64,000 nucleotides of DNA, taken from positions 26,223,681-26,287,680 of the forward strand of contig OU612071.1 of the NCBI GenBank assembly GCA_914767715.1, read 5' to 3'. This DNA comes from Membranipora membranacea (taxonomy: Eukaryota > Bryozoa > Gymnolaemata > Cheilostomatida > Membraniporidae). The stretch's first letter is position 1; each line of letters starts with the position of its first letter. Position numbers and translations under genes: made by a program. Below the pieces are notes generated by a model. The model did no database searches, was not told the origin of the DNA, and saw only the letters and a program-made list of their open reading frames with translations. Shown piece after piece: positions 1 through 12,208 of this stretch.

Positions 1-3000
1 AAGCCAGAAGATGGCCGTATTGGTTGATTCAATATAATATTTCTCTACATAATCCATTTACTCTACCATGAAAAATAACCTGCAATAATTGGTAAGGGTT
101 TCACATTTACAGATGGTATTTGTGTCGGTGACATTTTTAGGTGTCACAGATGACCATCTTGCTTTTAATTCATACATTGCCAACATTGTATCATTGCACA
201 ATTAAAATTGTTTTCTACTGTGGAAGCTCAAAAAAATAGCAATGAACTTTGATGGTCTAAAACGTTTCAAACCGCTAATATTCAATCTGTGATAAGCTTT
301 GCTTCACTTGCTTGGTTTTTATTTTCATCCGACACAAGACCGGGCTACTCTGCTGGTTTAAGGTAATTTATGAGTTACGGCTTATCTCCCCCACGTTGTG
401 TACAATTTTCCTATCTGCCTCTCCAGCATTTTTGTATATATTATCATCTAGCGAAAAACATTTAGCCCCCTCTGTAATTCTCTTACCTTATTTTTTTTAT
501 TCATACCAATCTACTCGTTAGAAAAAGCCGAACAAGGATCAAAATGTTTTTCTAAAAAAAATTAATTTTATTGCAAGCTACACCAGGAAAACGTATTACA
601 TTATAATTCTATATAAGCACCCGCTAGCAGACTTATAAGACAGACCTGCCATTGAAATCGGTCAAGCGTATCAAACTGATACAGTGCAGGATGGTTGAAG
701 CTCATAGACTCAATATGAAATATACGCTGAATATTAAACGGAGTATTATCAACTTTGTGACCAGTCTGGGTTTACTCAGCAACTGGTAACTGGGTAATTA
801 ATGAGATGTCTCTCTATAACCCCTCTCGCAAATAACTGTAGTAGTACATGTAGCCTAATTAGTGTAGTGAAATGTAGTGTAATTGCAGAAGCTGATACTG
901 CCCACTGGAATGTGTGGGAGCACAATATTTCTGGATTTATTATTTGCAAGCAGCCTATTGTCACATCCAACAAAATGCAAGACACACATATCAGTATACC
1001 TCAGGCAAATGAGACGGAGGGCTCGTTCAGTCCTCAACTGCAAGCAGGAAACCAGACGTCAGGATAGAATTTGAAGATTTGCTTGATGATGCAATGAATG
1101 ATGAGATATAGGCTAGTAAATAAACAACAACTTGCTGAGATTGAGAATGTTCCTGCAGTAGAGCAACTATGCTCCCGTCGTATTGCCAGTAGAGTAAGTA
1201 CCATTTCAATGTATAAATAAATACTTCTATTGGCAACTAAAGTCGTCGTATTGGAGATATTTTGCACTCAGTGCCAGAAAAAAATAGCAACAGAAAAACC
1301 AGAAAGGAAATTGAATAGAATATCATTAACGTTGTTGATCATGTATATAACATATCGTTGAATAGCAATAAAGGATGTTGACAATTTCATTTAAAGTACA
1401 TCAACCACCCCAATGACGGGTCAGGTGTGTTCCAATTACAAATAAATAGCCAAAAATGCTATCTGAGTGAAATGAAGAGGTGTGTCCCCGTTCACAAACC
1501 ACTCACTGCTAGATGGAGCTGTAGGCTTTGTATCCTGAGTGAGCAATATGGAACTGAATGTTTCTAATTGAATAACCAAATAGTTCTGAGGTCAAGTGAT
1601 TCTGATGATGAGAGCCTCACGCAAGCCTCATTTATTCTCAATGTATGCCTCCCTACCATCAACACTAAAACATATTGAATAACGACTGGGAATTATTTGA
1701 CCCACAGGTGAATATCACGCACTTCAATTTTGCAAGAGTTCTGGGAGTAGGTTATCATAAAATCTCTGACAAAAACAACAGGGCAAAACCAAAAAAAAGC
1801 TAATCCGATGGCGTCTTGTGTTCCATCGAAAATATGTGTACGATAAACTTCGTGCCCTAGAGGATTGCACTATTGGTAGGGGATTTGCTATTTCAAGCAA
1901 ATGTACTCTCCAAAATTACTTTATATAGGCTCCCACCACAGCTAGGCAGATAATCACGCTAGCTAACATTGAGTCCTCTCACCTAGTTAGATGGAGGTGG
2001 AGATGGTTAGGTGGATGTTTTGTGGCTTGTTGCTAGTTGCCTTTATTAATTTCTTCTATCTTTAGAATGATAAGATATAGTATACAGTTCACTGCTGGAG
2101 GATATTGAATGTCAGGGAAACTATGAATGAGCACAGATTCTATCTTCAACAGACTAATTACAAACAGCCTAACATAGGATATTCAGCATAATTCAAGGAT
2201 TATATGTCAGTATACTACTGCCCTCTTTTGAAGGCAATAGCAGACACCATAATATTACTTGTCCCCTCAAATGTTCGAGAAGATCAGATGCCGAGTAACT
2301 AGCTTCTGGAGGCCTCGATTGAGAAAGTAACCGTGGTTGAGCAATCATGCTCTTCATGCCTATAAAGTAAGTATCACATCAATCCAGGTTGTACCTTAAC
2401 CTATCTAAGGACACCGAGGCATAACCCAATCTTTTTTAAATCAGTTGTATTGCCTTCTGCAATTAGTCAAGGTTTTCGTATCAAATATTATTGTGTTGTG
2501 GATAATGAGATTATTGCATAATTTTCTGGCCACTGGGCTGGATGGTCATGGCCATGATAAATGGTCGCTCTGCACATTATGTCTCATAGCTGTCTTTCTC
2601 ATAAATTCAGTCTCTCAAACAAAAAAGAATTCCCTAAAAAGCTTACACAGCTAAGAGCATCTAGTGAAAGATTTACATTGTGCAACGTTTCGATCCCAGT
2701 ATTGGTAACATGCCATTTTTCGTGTTTTTATATGTCATACGTTATGGGAAGACACTAGGCTAAGCCCACAGCAGAAGGATTTTTTTGTCTCAGCGGTACT
2801 GTGTTAATTGTGTTTGTTGGCCTTATTTAGTTGACCAATAAACTGTCACACAACAGTAGGTGAAAACGGTGTAGTAAACATCTCATGCCCATGGTAAAGT
2901 GTACTCAATAACTACCGCGGTATCGGTTATGTGATGCTACCTCCTCAACATTCCATTCTCAGATATGATAAGTCCTGTAGCAAAGATGACAAATTTGATG

Positions 3001-3174
3001 CTTTCATACAAGTCATGGCAAAAGTTTTGTTAAGGCAAAATCAGCATAATTAAGGGTTTGTCTGTGATTACATGGTAATGTTGGTCCCAAGAATGCCAAG
3101 CTCTTTAGACACTGGAAAACAATTGCATCAATATTTTATATCCTTGAAAAGTAATCGCCGGAGCAAAAGCTCAC
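1..3174. other. Non-coding stretch, no gene supported
   Basis: I see no recognisable coding exon here; the open frames are short and none resembles a known family. One local duplication is visible: 1139-1208 and 2317-2383 share an alternating match beginning with GATTGAGAA and ending at a donor-like GTAAGTA followed by a shared CATCAAT or CATTTCAAT tail. This could be a decayed duplicated exon or just a small repeat. Confidence 0.5.
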
Positions 3175-3185
3175 CTTTTTGCACC

Positions 3186-3707
3186 GGTAACTGTAAATTG
3201 CTGAACAGGCTGAACGGACTGAACAGCTGAACAGAATTTCTCAGACTAAAATTATTATTTGTAATCATTTCTCTGGCTGACTATTACTTCTCAAACACAT
3301 TCCTCCTAACCAACTGATTTGATGAGTCACTAAGCTCCTGTTGGCACCTAATTTAACCAATTTAGGGCAAGCAAATGAAGCAATCAGTGGAAATTGGATA
3401 CCAGAAACACTATCCAGCTTAACCTTCCATCTAGCCAGTCCTAACAAGCTTTGTTTATAGGGGGGGGGGGGGGCTATTTTCCATCCATTCACTAGTAGTG
3501 AAATGCCGGACAAATTACTGAGAATAAAATTGAAAGAAACCGAGGTGAATGTAAACTTGAAATAAATGATTTAATGAGAAGAATATAAAGAATTGTCCAT
3601 GCTCATGCAAAATTAGACAATCATGTAAAGACTCAAACAAATAGTAGTCTGAGAAATTCTGTTCAGCTGTTCAGTCTGTTCAGCCTGTTCAGCAATTTAC
3701 AGTTACC
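3186..3707. mobile_element. Non-autonomous DNA transposon with 63-bp TIRs (Mutator-like MITE)
   Basis: The ends are a 63-bp inverted repeat (3186-3248 and 3645-3707) that I align with a single mismatch. Each TIR begins GGTAACTGTAAATTGCTGAA and contains four CTGAAC-type subrepeats. The element is flanked by a direct repeat CTTTTTGCAC (3175-3184 and 3708-3717), the 9-11-bp target duplication typical of Mutator/MULE elements. The interior, about 400 bp, has no transposase; an 82-codon open frame on the minus strand (3265-3513) crosses a poly-C/G tract and looks fortuitous. Near-identical TIRs suggest a fairly recent insertion. Confidence 0.85.
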
Positions 3708-3717
3708 CTTTTTGCAC

Positions 3718-5641
3718 ACAGCTAAATTCAAAGCTAGCTAACATTTACTCAGCATCTTGAATTTATATAGAACGACACTAATTTAGTACTTGCTAACATT
3801 AAGTCACCCCGTTTGGGGGGAGGGGGGGTATTGATACTGGACATTGGCAAATTATACATGTTTGTAACTCCAGATGCCTTAGCCCCTTGCTAGCTGAACT
3901 CGAGCTCGTAGCTAGTATTAATCCGTCAACAATTTACAATTACTTTGTGTGCTTGTTATCTTAAGTAATGGGGTAGGAATAGACAGATTTGTAGCCAGGG
4001 ATGATATGCCCATGGTGCATTATATTTCTAGGGTTTTGCAACCAAAATCAAGCTATGCCCATCAGACTTGGATACACAGGTTATTCGTAGACTAAGGTCT
4101 GATCAATCTACTTGTGTTTGAATTTGTGTTACCACTAGAAACATACGAATGCTCTAGACTGGAATGTACAAGCTAGAAAGTTTCCTTATTTATTCAGAGC
4201 ATTCCTCACGGCGCAGCGACACTGATCTATCCACTTAGTTGTAGCATTGCAATGATTTTGTATGCAAGTGAATTGAGATATTGATGGTTACTGTACGCTC
4301 AGACTTAGAATGTGGTTGATAATGCCACTGACTCATATTTAGCCAAATAACAGTATTTCAACAGTGGAATACAAATAAATCTATAAATCTGTAAACATTT
4401 CAACTGTTCACATAGTTATCCCATCTGTTCTTGTGGTACCAAAGAGTTTACTGCAGAGACCACAGCTTGACCACAGCTTGACCACAGCTTGACAGCTGTG
4501 ACATTAAATCATAGTCTCTGATAAAACATCGTTTCAAATTTAGCTGCAGGTATATTAGGCATTGTTAATTGGCCACAGAACTCTATCAGAGACTTGCCGA
4601 AGATTCTCAAACAGTATCCATCTTGCTATACTAACAAGGCGAGACGTAACTGAAGCAAGGTGTAAAAGAACTCTTTTACTCCTTGACTGAAGCAAGGCCG
4701 AACAGGGAATGACTTTTTATTGCAGTGGTTTATTTTCTGTCTGACAGAAAAAAGGACAACACTACTTAACATTACACTTCTTTTCTTCATTTGCAGGATT
4801 TGTTCGGTGCGATAGCTACCTAGCTACTCATCATTCTATTTGAGATGGTATATCGTCTTGAGTTCTCTCCTGTTTTACATTATGAAGCTTTCGTCAACAG
4901 GAAAAGAGATGGCGACACAGTTGTAGGCTAGGCAGGCATTCCAATCTGATCAAAATCAACCCAAAATGGGTTTAATTCATAGACTGGTTTAATTAAAATT
5001 ACATACATATTTCATATTCATATTACATTACATATTGTTACATATAATAATTACATCAAGAGGAGCCTGCTCTGACTCTAAAGTTATATATTCCAGCTCT
5101 CTAACTGCAAATAAAATATTAGGGATGTGTTTATTGACAGAGAAGCGTTACTAAATTGTGCACCAGCATGAATAGAAAGTAAAATAATCAATTTCGCTTG
5201 GATCTGAAAGTTATGCAGTGAATTCAAGCCTTGTCACCGTGGCCGTCTCTGTTTCGAGTGTTGAGCCTTGTCACCCGCCTACCAAGAAGCCGTGTGACAA
5301 GGCTAGATAGATCATACAACAATTAACTGAAGGTTCATCTCCCCAAGCTGTCTTAGAATGGTGCATAATTGACCTACACTGATTTTCAATTGTATTATTA
5401 TGGATGTTTTTTTATTAGTTTTATGTGTCTGTGTGCATGATAATGAAATAATAAAATCAGAAGGAAAAGTGAATCACCGGTTTCTGAGCTGAATTATAAG
5501 GTTGATCTTTGTCTAGTGGGAATGAAGCTTTTCTTTTGTTTTAATGTGCGTCTGTTATCAATGGAACAAATTCCCAACGCTGAGTTGCTGACAATTTAAA
5601 ATTCAAAGATAGATAGCAGGTTGAGATTTGGTCAGTTTGAG
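3718..5641. other. Non-coding stretch, no gene supported
   Basis: No coding exon recognised. There is a three-fold tandem repeat of GACCACAGCTT at 4458-4490. A segment of about 95 bp (5092-5187), containing CTGCAAATAAAA and ATTGACAGAGAAG, has a diverged direct copy at 8351-8447, so it belongs to a dispersed repeat. Confidence 0.45.
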
Positions 5642-6425
5642 CAGGGAGAATGGAAGGGGGAGGAGCTTGCACTAGTAGTATTGGCCAATCACAGACAAGT
5701 ACTGGTGAATAGATGTTGATTACGGCTGAAATAAGTATTTTAATAGATACATCACACTCATTTTTTTATGTTTTAGCCATGAAATATACCAATCCATTGA
5801 CAATTATTGTCACCAACTAATCCAGAACACTTGAATTATGTACTGGACAAGTTATTACAACACAATTGTGCTAATAACACTCATTAATCATCAATGAAAG
5901 GCCCATGCCAACATATTTCGCTCCTCAAACCACCACATTCTGTAAGATTCCCAGCCTTCTAGTGACAGTAGGTATGTAAATGGGATATTGTTGGACAGCT
6001 CTCAACACCCCCTAACCACATGTGCTGATATAATATTCAGATTCACAAGCTAAGTTTCTTTTCCTCAATGAAACAACTCGAAAAATTGATACTATTATGG
6101 GTACCTTGCCCTGTAAGATTTGTTTATCAAGATGATTGTTTTTAGCTCTAAGAATTGTTTTACTACCCTTTCACATGTGTTCTTCAGCCATAAGAAGAAT
6201 AATAAAGAATAATTTCATTCTACAATGCAACAAAAATGATATTTTATTTTTGAACTTTCCATTGGAAAGTCATAGATTTGTCACTTGAGAAGTTGTCAAC
6301 CCACACTTTTCCATTCACTAATCATGGTTTCGTTGTGAGGGCACAACTCCAAAGCGTAAGTAAGATCATGTTATAAAAAGAGGTGTGGCCTATCGAGTGC
6401 AGGCTCCTCCCCTTCCATTCTCCCT
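5642..6425. repeat. Inverted repeat pair, probable old foldback or TIR element
   Basis: The block at 5642-5673 (CAGGGAGAATGGAAGGGGGA and following) recurs in reverse complement at 6396-6425 with only a few differences. Weaker similarity extends about 10 bases to each side. The 720 bp between them hold no recognisable gene. No clear target duplication was found, so the element boundaries are uncertain. Confidence 0.55.
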
Positions 6426-6591
6426 GGTTTGAGGATGAAATGTTTACAGGTTTGAGAACAATGCTCAGTTTGTACGTGAATAAATCATAAGATTTAATTG
6501 GAATTGATACCTTCACACAGTGTAGTTAAGGTCAGATCGTTGTCCAAGATGAGAAGTTTTGAAGCTTTTACCTCAAATACAAAAATCCTCT

Positions 6592-6656
6592 CCCAACCTG
6601 GGATTAGAACCTAGGAACTTGTGCATGCGAAACCAAAGCAATACCACTGAGCTATA
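6592..6656 (-). repeat. tRNA-derived sequence (SINE head or tRNA pseudogene)
   Basis: On the minus strand an A-box-like TAGCTCAGTGGTATTGC is followed by TTTCGCATGCACAAG, which resembles the anticodon arm of tRNA-Ala (CGC). A B-box-like GGTTCTAATCC comes next. The acceptor stem does not pair convincingly and the B box departs from GGTTCGAATCC. A functional tRNA is therefore unlikely, and a tRNA-derived SINE or relic is more probable. Confidence 0.55.
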
Positions 6657-7238
6657 CGTGAATGACTAAACATTATCGCATATACATTATCAATTGACAA
6701 ATTGTTCTGTTTTGGCACAGTTCCAACATGCTATCACAAGCGCAAATACACAGCATAACGTCCAAGTGATGATCTCCATACAAGTACTTGTGGTTAGAGC
6801 ATAATAGCGATGAATAACTATGATATGAAACTTAGGCTATGAAGTATTTTGTGAGCAGTGACATTGAAACATATTTGCTTTGTCTGGCAAACTGTGGTAT
6901 GATACCGGAGACTATTATCCATAGTCTCTGATGCTACTACGAGCAAGCAGTGACCATTAAACTAAGATACCAATCTTCAATCGACAAAAAATAATCAAAC
7001 AGTTTTCCTACCCGGTGATGGTGTTGCCTTGACTCCAGCCAAGGTTGTGGCTAAATAAAATGCACAGCCTAGCAGCAAACAATTAGTGGCAGGCCAGTCA
7101 TAGGTATATGGTATCAAAAATAGTGAACCCCTTTCCCCTTGTCTAGTCAGACTTACATGCCAAACCTCATGGTAAATCTAAACTACATGACAAATGATAA
7201 TCCCTCATATCACCATCTCCTATCATCAGAGTTAACAT

Positions 7239-7364
7239 AGACGAAGCTTGGTCCATTTGCCTGCATTCCATGTCGCTCTCAATCCACTGGTCATGCCACA
7301 GGCCTGCCGCGTAACCAGTGGAAGGGAGCAACAGGAATGCAGACAATTGGATTAATCTTGTTCT
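7239..7364. mobile_element. Short foldback MITE, copy 1
   Basis: A 126-bp near-palindrome: the left half runs from AGACGAAGCTTGGTCC to CCACTGGTCA, and the right half is its imperfect reverse complement, ending ATTAATCTTGTTCT. It is flanked by the 11-bp direct repeat AGAGTTAACAT (7228-7238 and 7365-7375). It has no coding capacity. A sister copy lies at 10052-10169. Confidence 0.75.
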
Positions 7365-7375
7365 AGAGTTAACAT

Positions 7376-10041
7376 GACAAAACTAAATCTGAATCAAAAC
7401 TCGAGAATATCGTTGTCTGACTCTATAATACTAAGATTTATTTGCTGAATATGGAGAAAATAGAATAGTGAATATGGATAAAAAACTATATATATATTAT
7501 ATACTTCTAGAGAAAATTTAGCTAAATAACTGGCAGTACCTGCTAATAAGGAAGTCATGGTAATATAATAAGTTGCAAAACCATTTTCACATTTTCATTG
7601 AGCAAGTTTTGTAAGACAGCTAACATCAAGCAAAGAATACACAGCCTTATCCCTTGTAGAAGCGTCTTTTATGCAACAAAATTACGGCCACTTGCAAAAA
7701 AACAGAGCCAGGCATAGGGAGTGGGAGTCGTTCGAGCAGCATCCTGAGATGAAGTCATTCATCGGGGAGCACTGTAAAGGCTTTGTTTAGGCGATAGAGT
7801 AATCGATCTTGGCTCTAGCATGGTACTGTTTTTTCAAATCTCAATAGGTCCAGTCATATAAGATGTCCACTAAAATCTATATCTATAAAAAACAACATCA
7901 TACAAGGAATTACCTCACCAGTTGATTAAACAATATGCAGAAAAATTCTCATTTTCTCAAAATTCTCATGGCATTGCATTGACCATTGGACTACACACAG
8001 TATTTGTTGTAATTTAGATCAGGTTATGATTGATTGGCGTTTACAAGCTGACTGATTTATTTTGTTTTAGCTACAGGATATAAAGATGACTTCGATTCAT
8101 AAAGCAATGATGAGGAAAACAGACATGATGCCACAATGGGCAAAAAACTAGAATTCCATTATACCACGTCTAATCTACATAACAGCTGGATGAATACACC
8201 TTTGAATTATATAAACAACAGTATTCGTGTGCGTGTCCTCTCGCTTTCAACATGATAGAAATCTCCCCAGCGGTCTGTCAAGTTATTTATAAATCGTAAC
8301 GATAGTAAGTGAAGCACCCAAAGTTAAATAATACCCAGCCCTAACTTCTTATAATCTTAGTAGCTGCAAATAAAAGTAATAGACAGTGTGTCTATTGACA
8401 GAGAGGTATTATTAGATTTCGCAACCACCATGAAAAGAGAGTCAAATATTTACTCTATTATCTCAGCATGATTCCTGTTGAACTGTAATAGCCAAACTGT
8501 TATAGGAAACCGATCAAAGGATGCCAACAAACTCTCCCCTAATTAACAGAAATAGACCTGAGGGCTCTTTTATTTATGTATATCATTCAAAAACAATTGT
8601 GATTTTCTCTTCTCTGTGACAGATATAGCTCCATGGCTTTTTTTCATGGTACAACTGAAACTGCATTAAATTTGTTTTGAATTCCTCTGTCCACACATTA
8701 CTGATAAGGGTGCTTTAGTCGGAATTTACAGAGATGATTTTTCCTCCCGCAGACGATAATCAATACTTATTTACGAATGGTGTCAGGGCTTCATGAAATG
8801 TAAATAAAGTTTTTCAATTGCTGATAGAAACAAAAAAGCATTCGCATAAATGGTTTCTGAAATATTCAGACGCAAAGCCAATTTCTCCACTAGAGTAAAC
8901 AACATCAATGTACAGCAGGGATCAAGTTGAAATCCGGATAGAACACCGCCATCTGCATCCCACAGATGTAGGTGATCACAATAGTTAAATTGGAAAGGAG
9001 TGGTAAACAGTATTCAGCCAATTCCACTTTTTCTAAAATTACCAGCACTACAATGTACTCGTTAACCTGGTCTCGCTATAAAATCCAGAGAACTGTGTTA
9101 CAAGTTAAATCAAAATATTGCTATAATGGAGACCAATTTCAAATGTGAAAAGATAAGTTGCAGGAGAAAATACCTCTACAGAAGTGTTCTGCTTTGTAGT
9201 TTGATTACATACCCTTATATGCAAGGCCGAGTGTATCGGAAATCTTTAGTGATTGCAGCTGCGCCAGAAGTTCTTCCGAGCCTCATGTCCTCAGCCTAAA
9301 GATATATGAAATACCCATCACCATAACATTTGAAAATGGGAAAAAAAAGCGAGAAATTTCTATGTTTATGAGGAATTCCCAATAAATTGCATTGTGGGAT
9401 ATTCTCATACAAGCCCTTTTTTAATACATACATAGCATACAGCCAACTAGGTGGTGTTATTGCCGGGATATTTCAGACCTTCTTCACTAGGCCTGGTTGC
9501 AGTAGTGATAGCAGGGATATACAGACACAGGGGAAATTACTGATAGTTAAAGTGTCTGTGGATTTTGGATTGGCTAGGGGAAAGTTGTGTACAGCTTGTC
9601 ATCTCTATATGTTACAGTGGCCTTTTTCTTGCAGGCATACCTACCTATGATGAGCCATAACTTGTTTGCTACTAATCCTAAAAACTGGTTTCCAGCATTT
9701 GTAAAATGTCCAACCTTCAAACTATACCATATTGTTGGTATTTTGGGCTAGGATACATAGGCACTGAGTTATATGGGTTCTTGAAATAGGTTATCTCACA
9801 TAGATATTTATGTTTTGACAGTTGATAGACTTCGGGCAACAAATTCAGGAAATGTCCGTGCACTGACTCAGCTCACACATAAATATTTATGAAATGACTT
9901 ATTTTGTCACCCCAAATAACTCAGCCTATTCACCGAGCCAAAATGACAATTATATGGTGTGCGTATAGGTTGAAATGTGGAAATTACAAAAAAGTTGCAA
10001 ACCAGTGAGTTGTCATGATTAATGTCAACAATATTATGCCC
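7376..10041. other. Non-coding stretch, no gene supported
   Basis: No convincing exon on either strand. It contains the diverged dispersed repeat copy at 8351-8447 (partner at 5092-5187). Open frames such as 9387-9650 show no family resemblance and no splice context. Confidence 0.45.
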
Positions 10042-10051
10042 GCCATAGGTT

Positions 10052-10169
10052 AGATCAAGTTTAATCCAATTGCTTGTATTCCAGTTGCTCCTTTCCGCTG
10101 GTCAAGCTGCAGCGTGACCAGTGGATGGGGAGGAACTTCGAATGCAGGCAAATGGACATAACTTGGTCT
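10052..10169. mobile_element. Short foldback MITE, copy 2
   Basis: A 118-bp near-palindrome homologous to 7239-7364: AGATCAAGTTTAATCC at the left and the reverse complement of AGACCAAGTTATGTCC at the right. The central CGCTGGTCA/TGACCAGTGG is also shared. Flanking 10-mers 10042-10051 and 10170-10179 share CATAGGT, consistent with a diverged target duplication of about 10 bp. The open frame running through it on the minus strand is not a gene. Confidence 0.75.
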
Positions 10170-10428
10170 ATCATAGGTAGGTATGTATGCATGACAAATT
10201 GCCATTGTAATTTGCATGATTAGTAAATCTTGAATGTAGCTAGCTTGACGAATCCCACCCCCCCCCCCCCCAATCAAAAACTAAATAGACTATGACGACT
10301 ATCATTGAAGTATCCCCTCTGCATATTGTCACTCTGTGATTCAATTTTCATTATGAACCTTATGATACATAGAATTTTACATGTTTAGTACCTACTGTAA
10401 ACAGAGATTTTCTTCCTCCTTGCTACAG

Positions 10429-10698
10429 GAAATATTTTGAAAACTACACTGCTTCTTCTATGAAAGACTTCCATGAGGCATTTTCAACAGAGTCCTGGAA
10501 CCAGCTTCATCGAACTGATAAATTTCGCCATGTAGTACTCAAGTGCAAGGAGTGTGTTAAAAGCCATCCTGAGTTCAAGCTAAAAAAAATTAATATTGAA
10601 TTTACCCGAACTGTTCTTTCCTCGGAGGCAATAGAGAACGTGCTAAGGAGTTTGAGGGTAAACCTGAAGGGTTTACATTTGACACAAACAAATTATCA
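10429..10698 (+). CDS. Internal exon of an unrecognised gene
   Basis: A pyrimidine-rich acceptor (TTCCTCCTTGCTACAG) precedes an open frame of about 89 codons ending at a strong donor TCA-GTGAGT. The frame reads KYFENYTASSMKDFHEAFST and continues through WNQLHRTDKFRH and KCKECVKSHPEFK. It is charged and contains a CxxC (KCKEC) with a nearby His, which might be part of a metal site. I do not recognise the family and found no partner exons. It may belong to a cellular gene or to an old transposon protein. Coding status rests only on the open frame bounded by two plausible splice sites. Confidence 0.45.
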
Positions 10699-10934
10699 GT
10701 GAGTCCTATTTATCTTTGATTGGATATTGACAGGGAATAGTTACACAAAACCTGACTACACCTACACCTCATCAAATTTAAAATGAAGATGTCTTAAGAT
10801 TGCAGCTAAAACTCCTTCCACTGCTATTAGACAAGGCCAAGGACATCGTATGATGAGATATATATTCTCAGCTAATTGGGCCAATACGGAAATTTGTAAG
10901 TGATGCCTGAGGGACTGGGCGAATATATAACGCC

Positions 10935-12208
10935 AAAATGTTTATCAGATCGATGTCTTACCTGATGTTAGAAGACTATCCGAGAAGGCTAGTTAAATGA
11001 AGGGTAGGGTCAAGACAGCTCATAATTCATCTCTTGCTACCGGCAACCCTACTAGATCTTCTGAAAAGTAATAATCAAGCTGTTACATTTATGCAGATAA
11101 CTAGAAGAATGCAATGACATTTTGCGAATACTTGCTAATCAAAGGAACAAATCAACAATGAGTACCAGCCCCCAATTACTCCTTGGTAGAATTACGTCGT
11201 ACTTCAAATTTGTATGTGTCAAATTCTGTAATGTAAAATTAGATTTTGTATTAAATGATGTTATAGAATTTCTCACATACAAACAGATCTCATTTTTTTT
11301 GATGCTGGCGATTTCATTTTTTTTGCATATGCCCACCCAACGCTTCTGTAGAAAAAAGACAAGATTTGAAGGGATGAGATATATATATAGTTTACAACAA
11401 ATTAAGGAAACAACCGCTGCTCTCTGCATCACTCCGTCTTGAAGAATGTATACTACATTTGCTACTCAGAGCCTCATGTGATATGATTTGGAAGGAGCTT
11501 GAAACCTGTTAAGTGATCTACTTACAACTCATTCAATGATAGGATCTGTGAGATGGTATCATTCACGTGCTTGTAAATGAAATCTTTTCCTGCAAAGAAC
11601 AACATAACTTCATCAAACATCGAACAAATTAAATCTAAGTGTTATGAGGCTGAATGACTTAAAAAAGTGTGGTTGGAATAAAAGAGACAACGGACTAATC
11701 TTGGAGTATTGTAGGACCCTAACCTCAGGACGCATGACACCAGGGAGAGCCAATTAAATTTTGACTTTGGTGAAAGTGGATTTGCAAAGAGTTTTCCTTC
11801 TCTGTTTTGAGAGTAGACAATTGATAGTTAGCGATGAATTCATCCCATTACAAAGTTGTCTAGCCTTAACTTTTTCACGGGAAGGAAACTCCTACGCAAA
11901 TTTAGCAGAGAGATGAAACTTTTTTTTAAAGAGCTGTAATTTGCAGGTTGACCTTCACTTGCTGCAGCTTTTGTGACACCAGGAAATGAACAAGTTGTAT
12001 AATACACAGACGTATAAACCAATACTGAAATTGGGAATCAATAACTGAATGACCGGGAGAATAGAATAAAGTAATGTTTATCTGGTAGATACCTTACCTG
12101 ATATTGGAAAGCTTGCAGACTATCCAAGTGGGTAGAGTAGAGTCAAGACAGCTTCTAAGTCAATCCTTGTTTCTGGGGACTCATCTAAATCTAAATCGAC
12201 TGAAAAAC
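10935..12208 (-). repeat. Duplicated exon-like segment (two copies about 1.1 kb apart)
   Basis: The segments 10935-11068 and 12073-12208 are homologous. On the minus strand each has a TTTTCAG or TTTTTCAG acceptor, a block of about 100 bp (10962-11060 and 12098-12199) and a CAG-GTAAG donor. The second copy is open for 25 codons (DLDLDESPETRIDLEAVLTL and following) before a stop; the first carries stops. They look like duplicated, decaying exons. The reading phase of the second could follow the last atlastin exon, but its sequence is not atlastin-like, so I do not join them. Confidence 0.4.

Noticed and set aside
801-1067. 88-codon open frame near the left end
   Set aside because: Overlaps several equally long frames on both strands, no motif, no gene context.
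3265-3513. 82-codon minus-strand open frame inside the 3.2-kb MITE
   Set aside because: It runs through a homopolymer tract, has no family resemblance and ends inside the element.
6592-6656. Functional tRNA-Ala gene
   Set aside because: B box and acceptor stem are degraded; better read as tRNA-derived relic.
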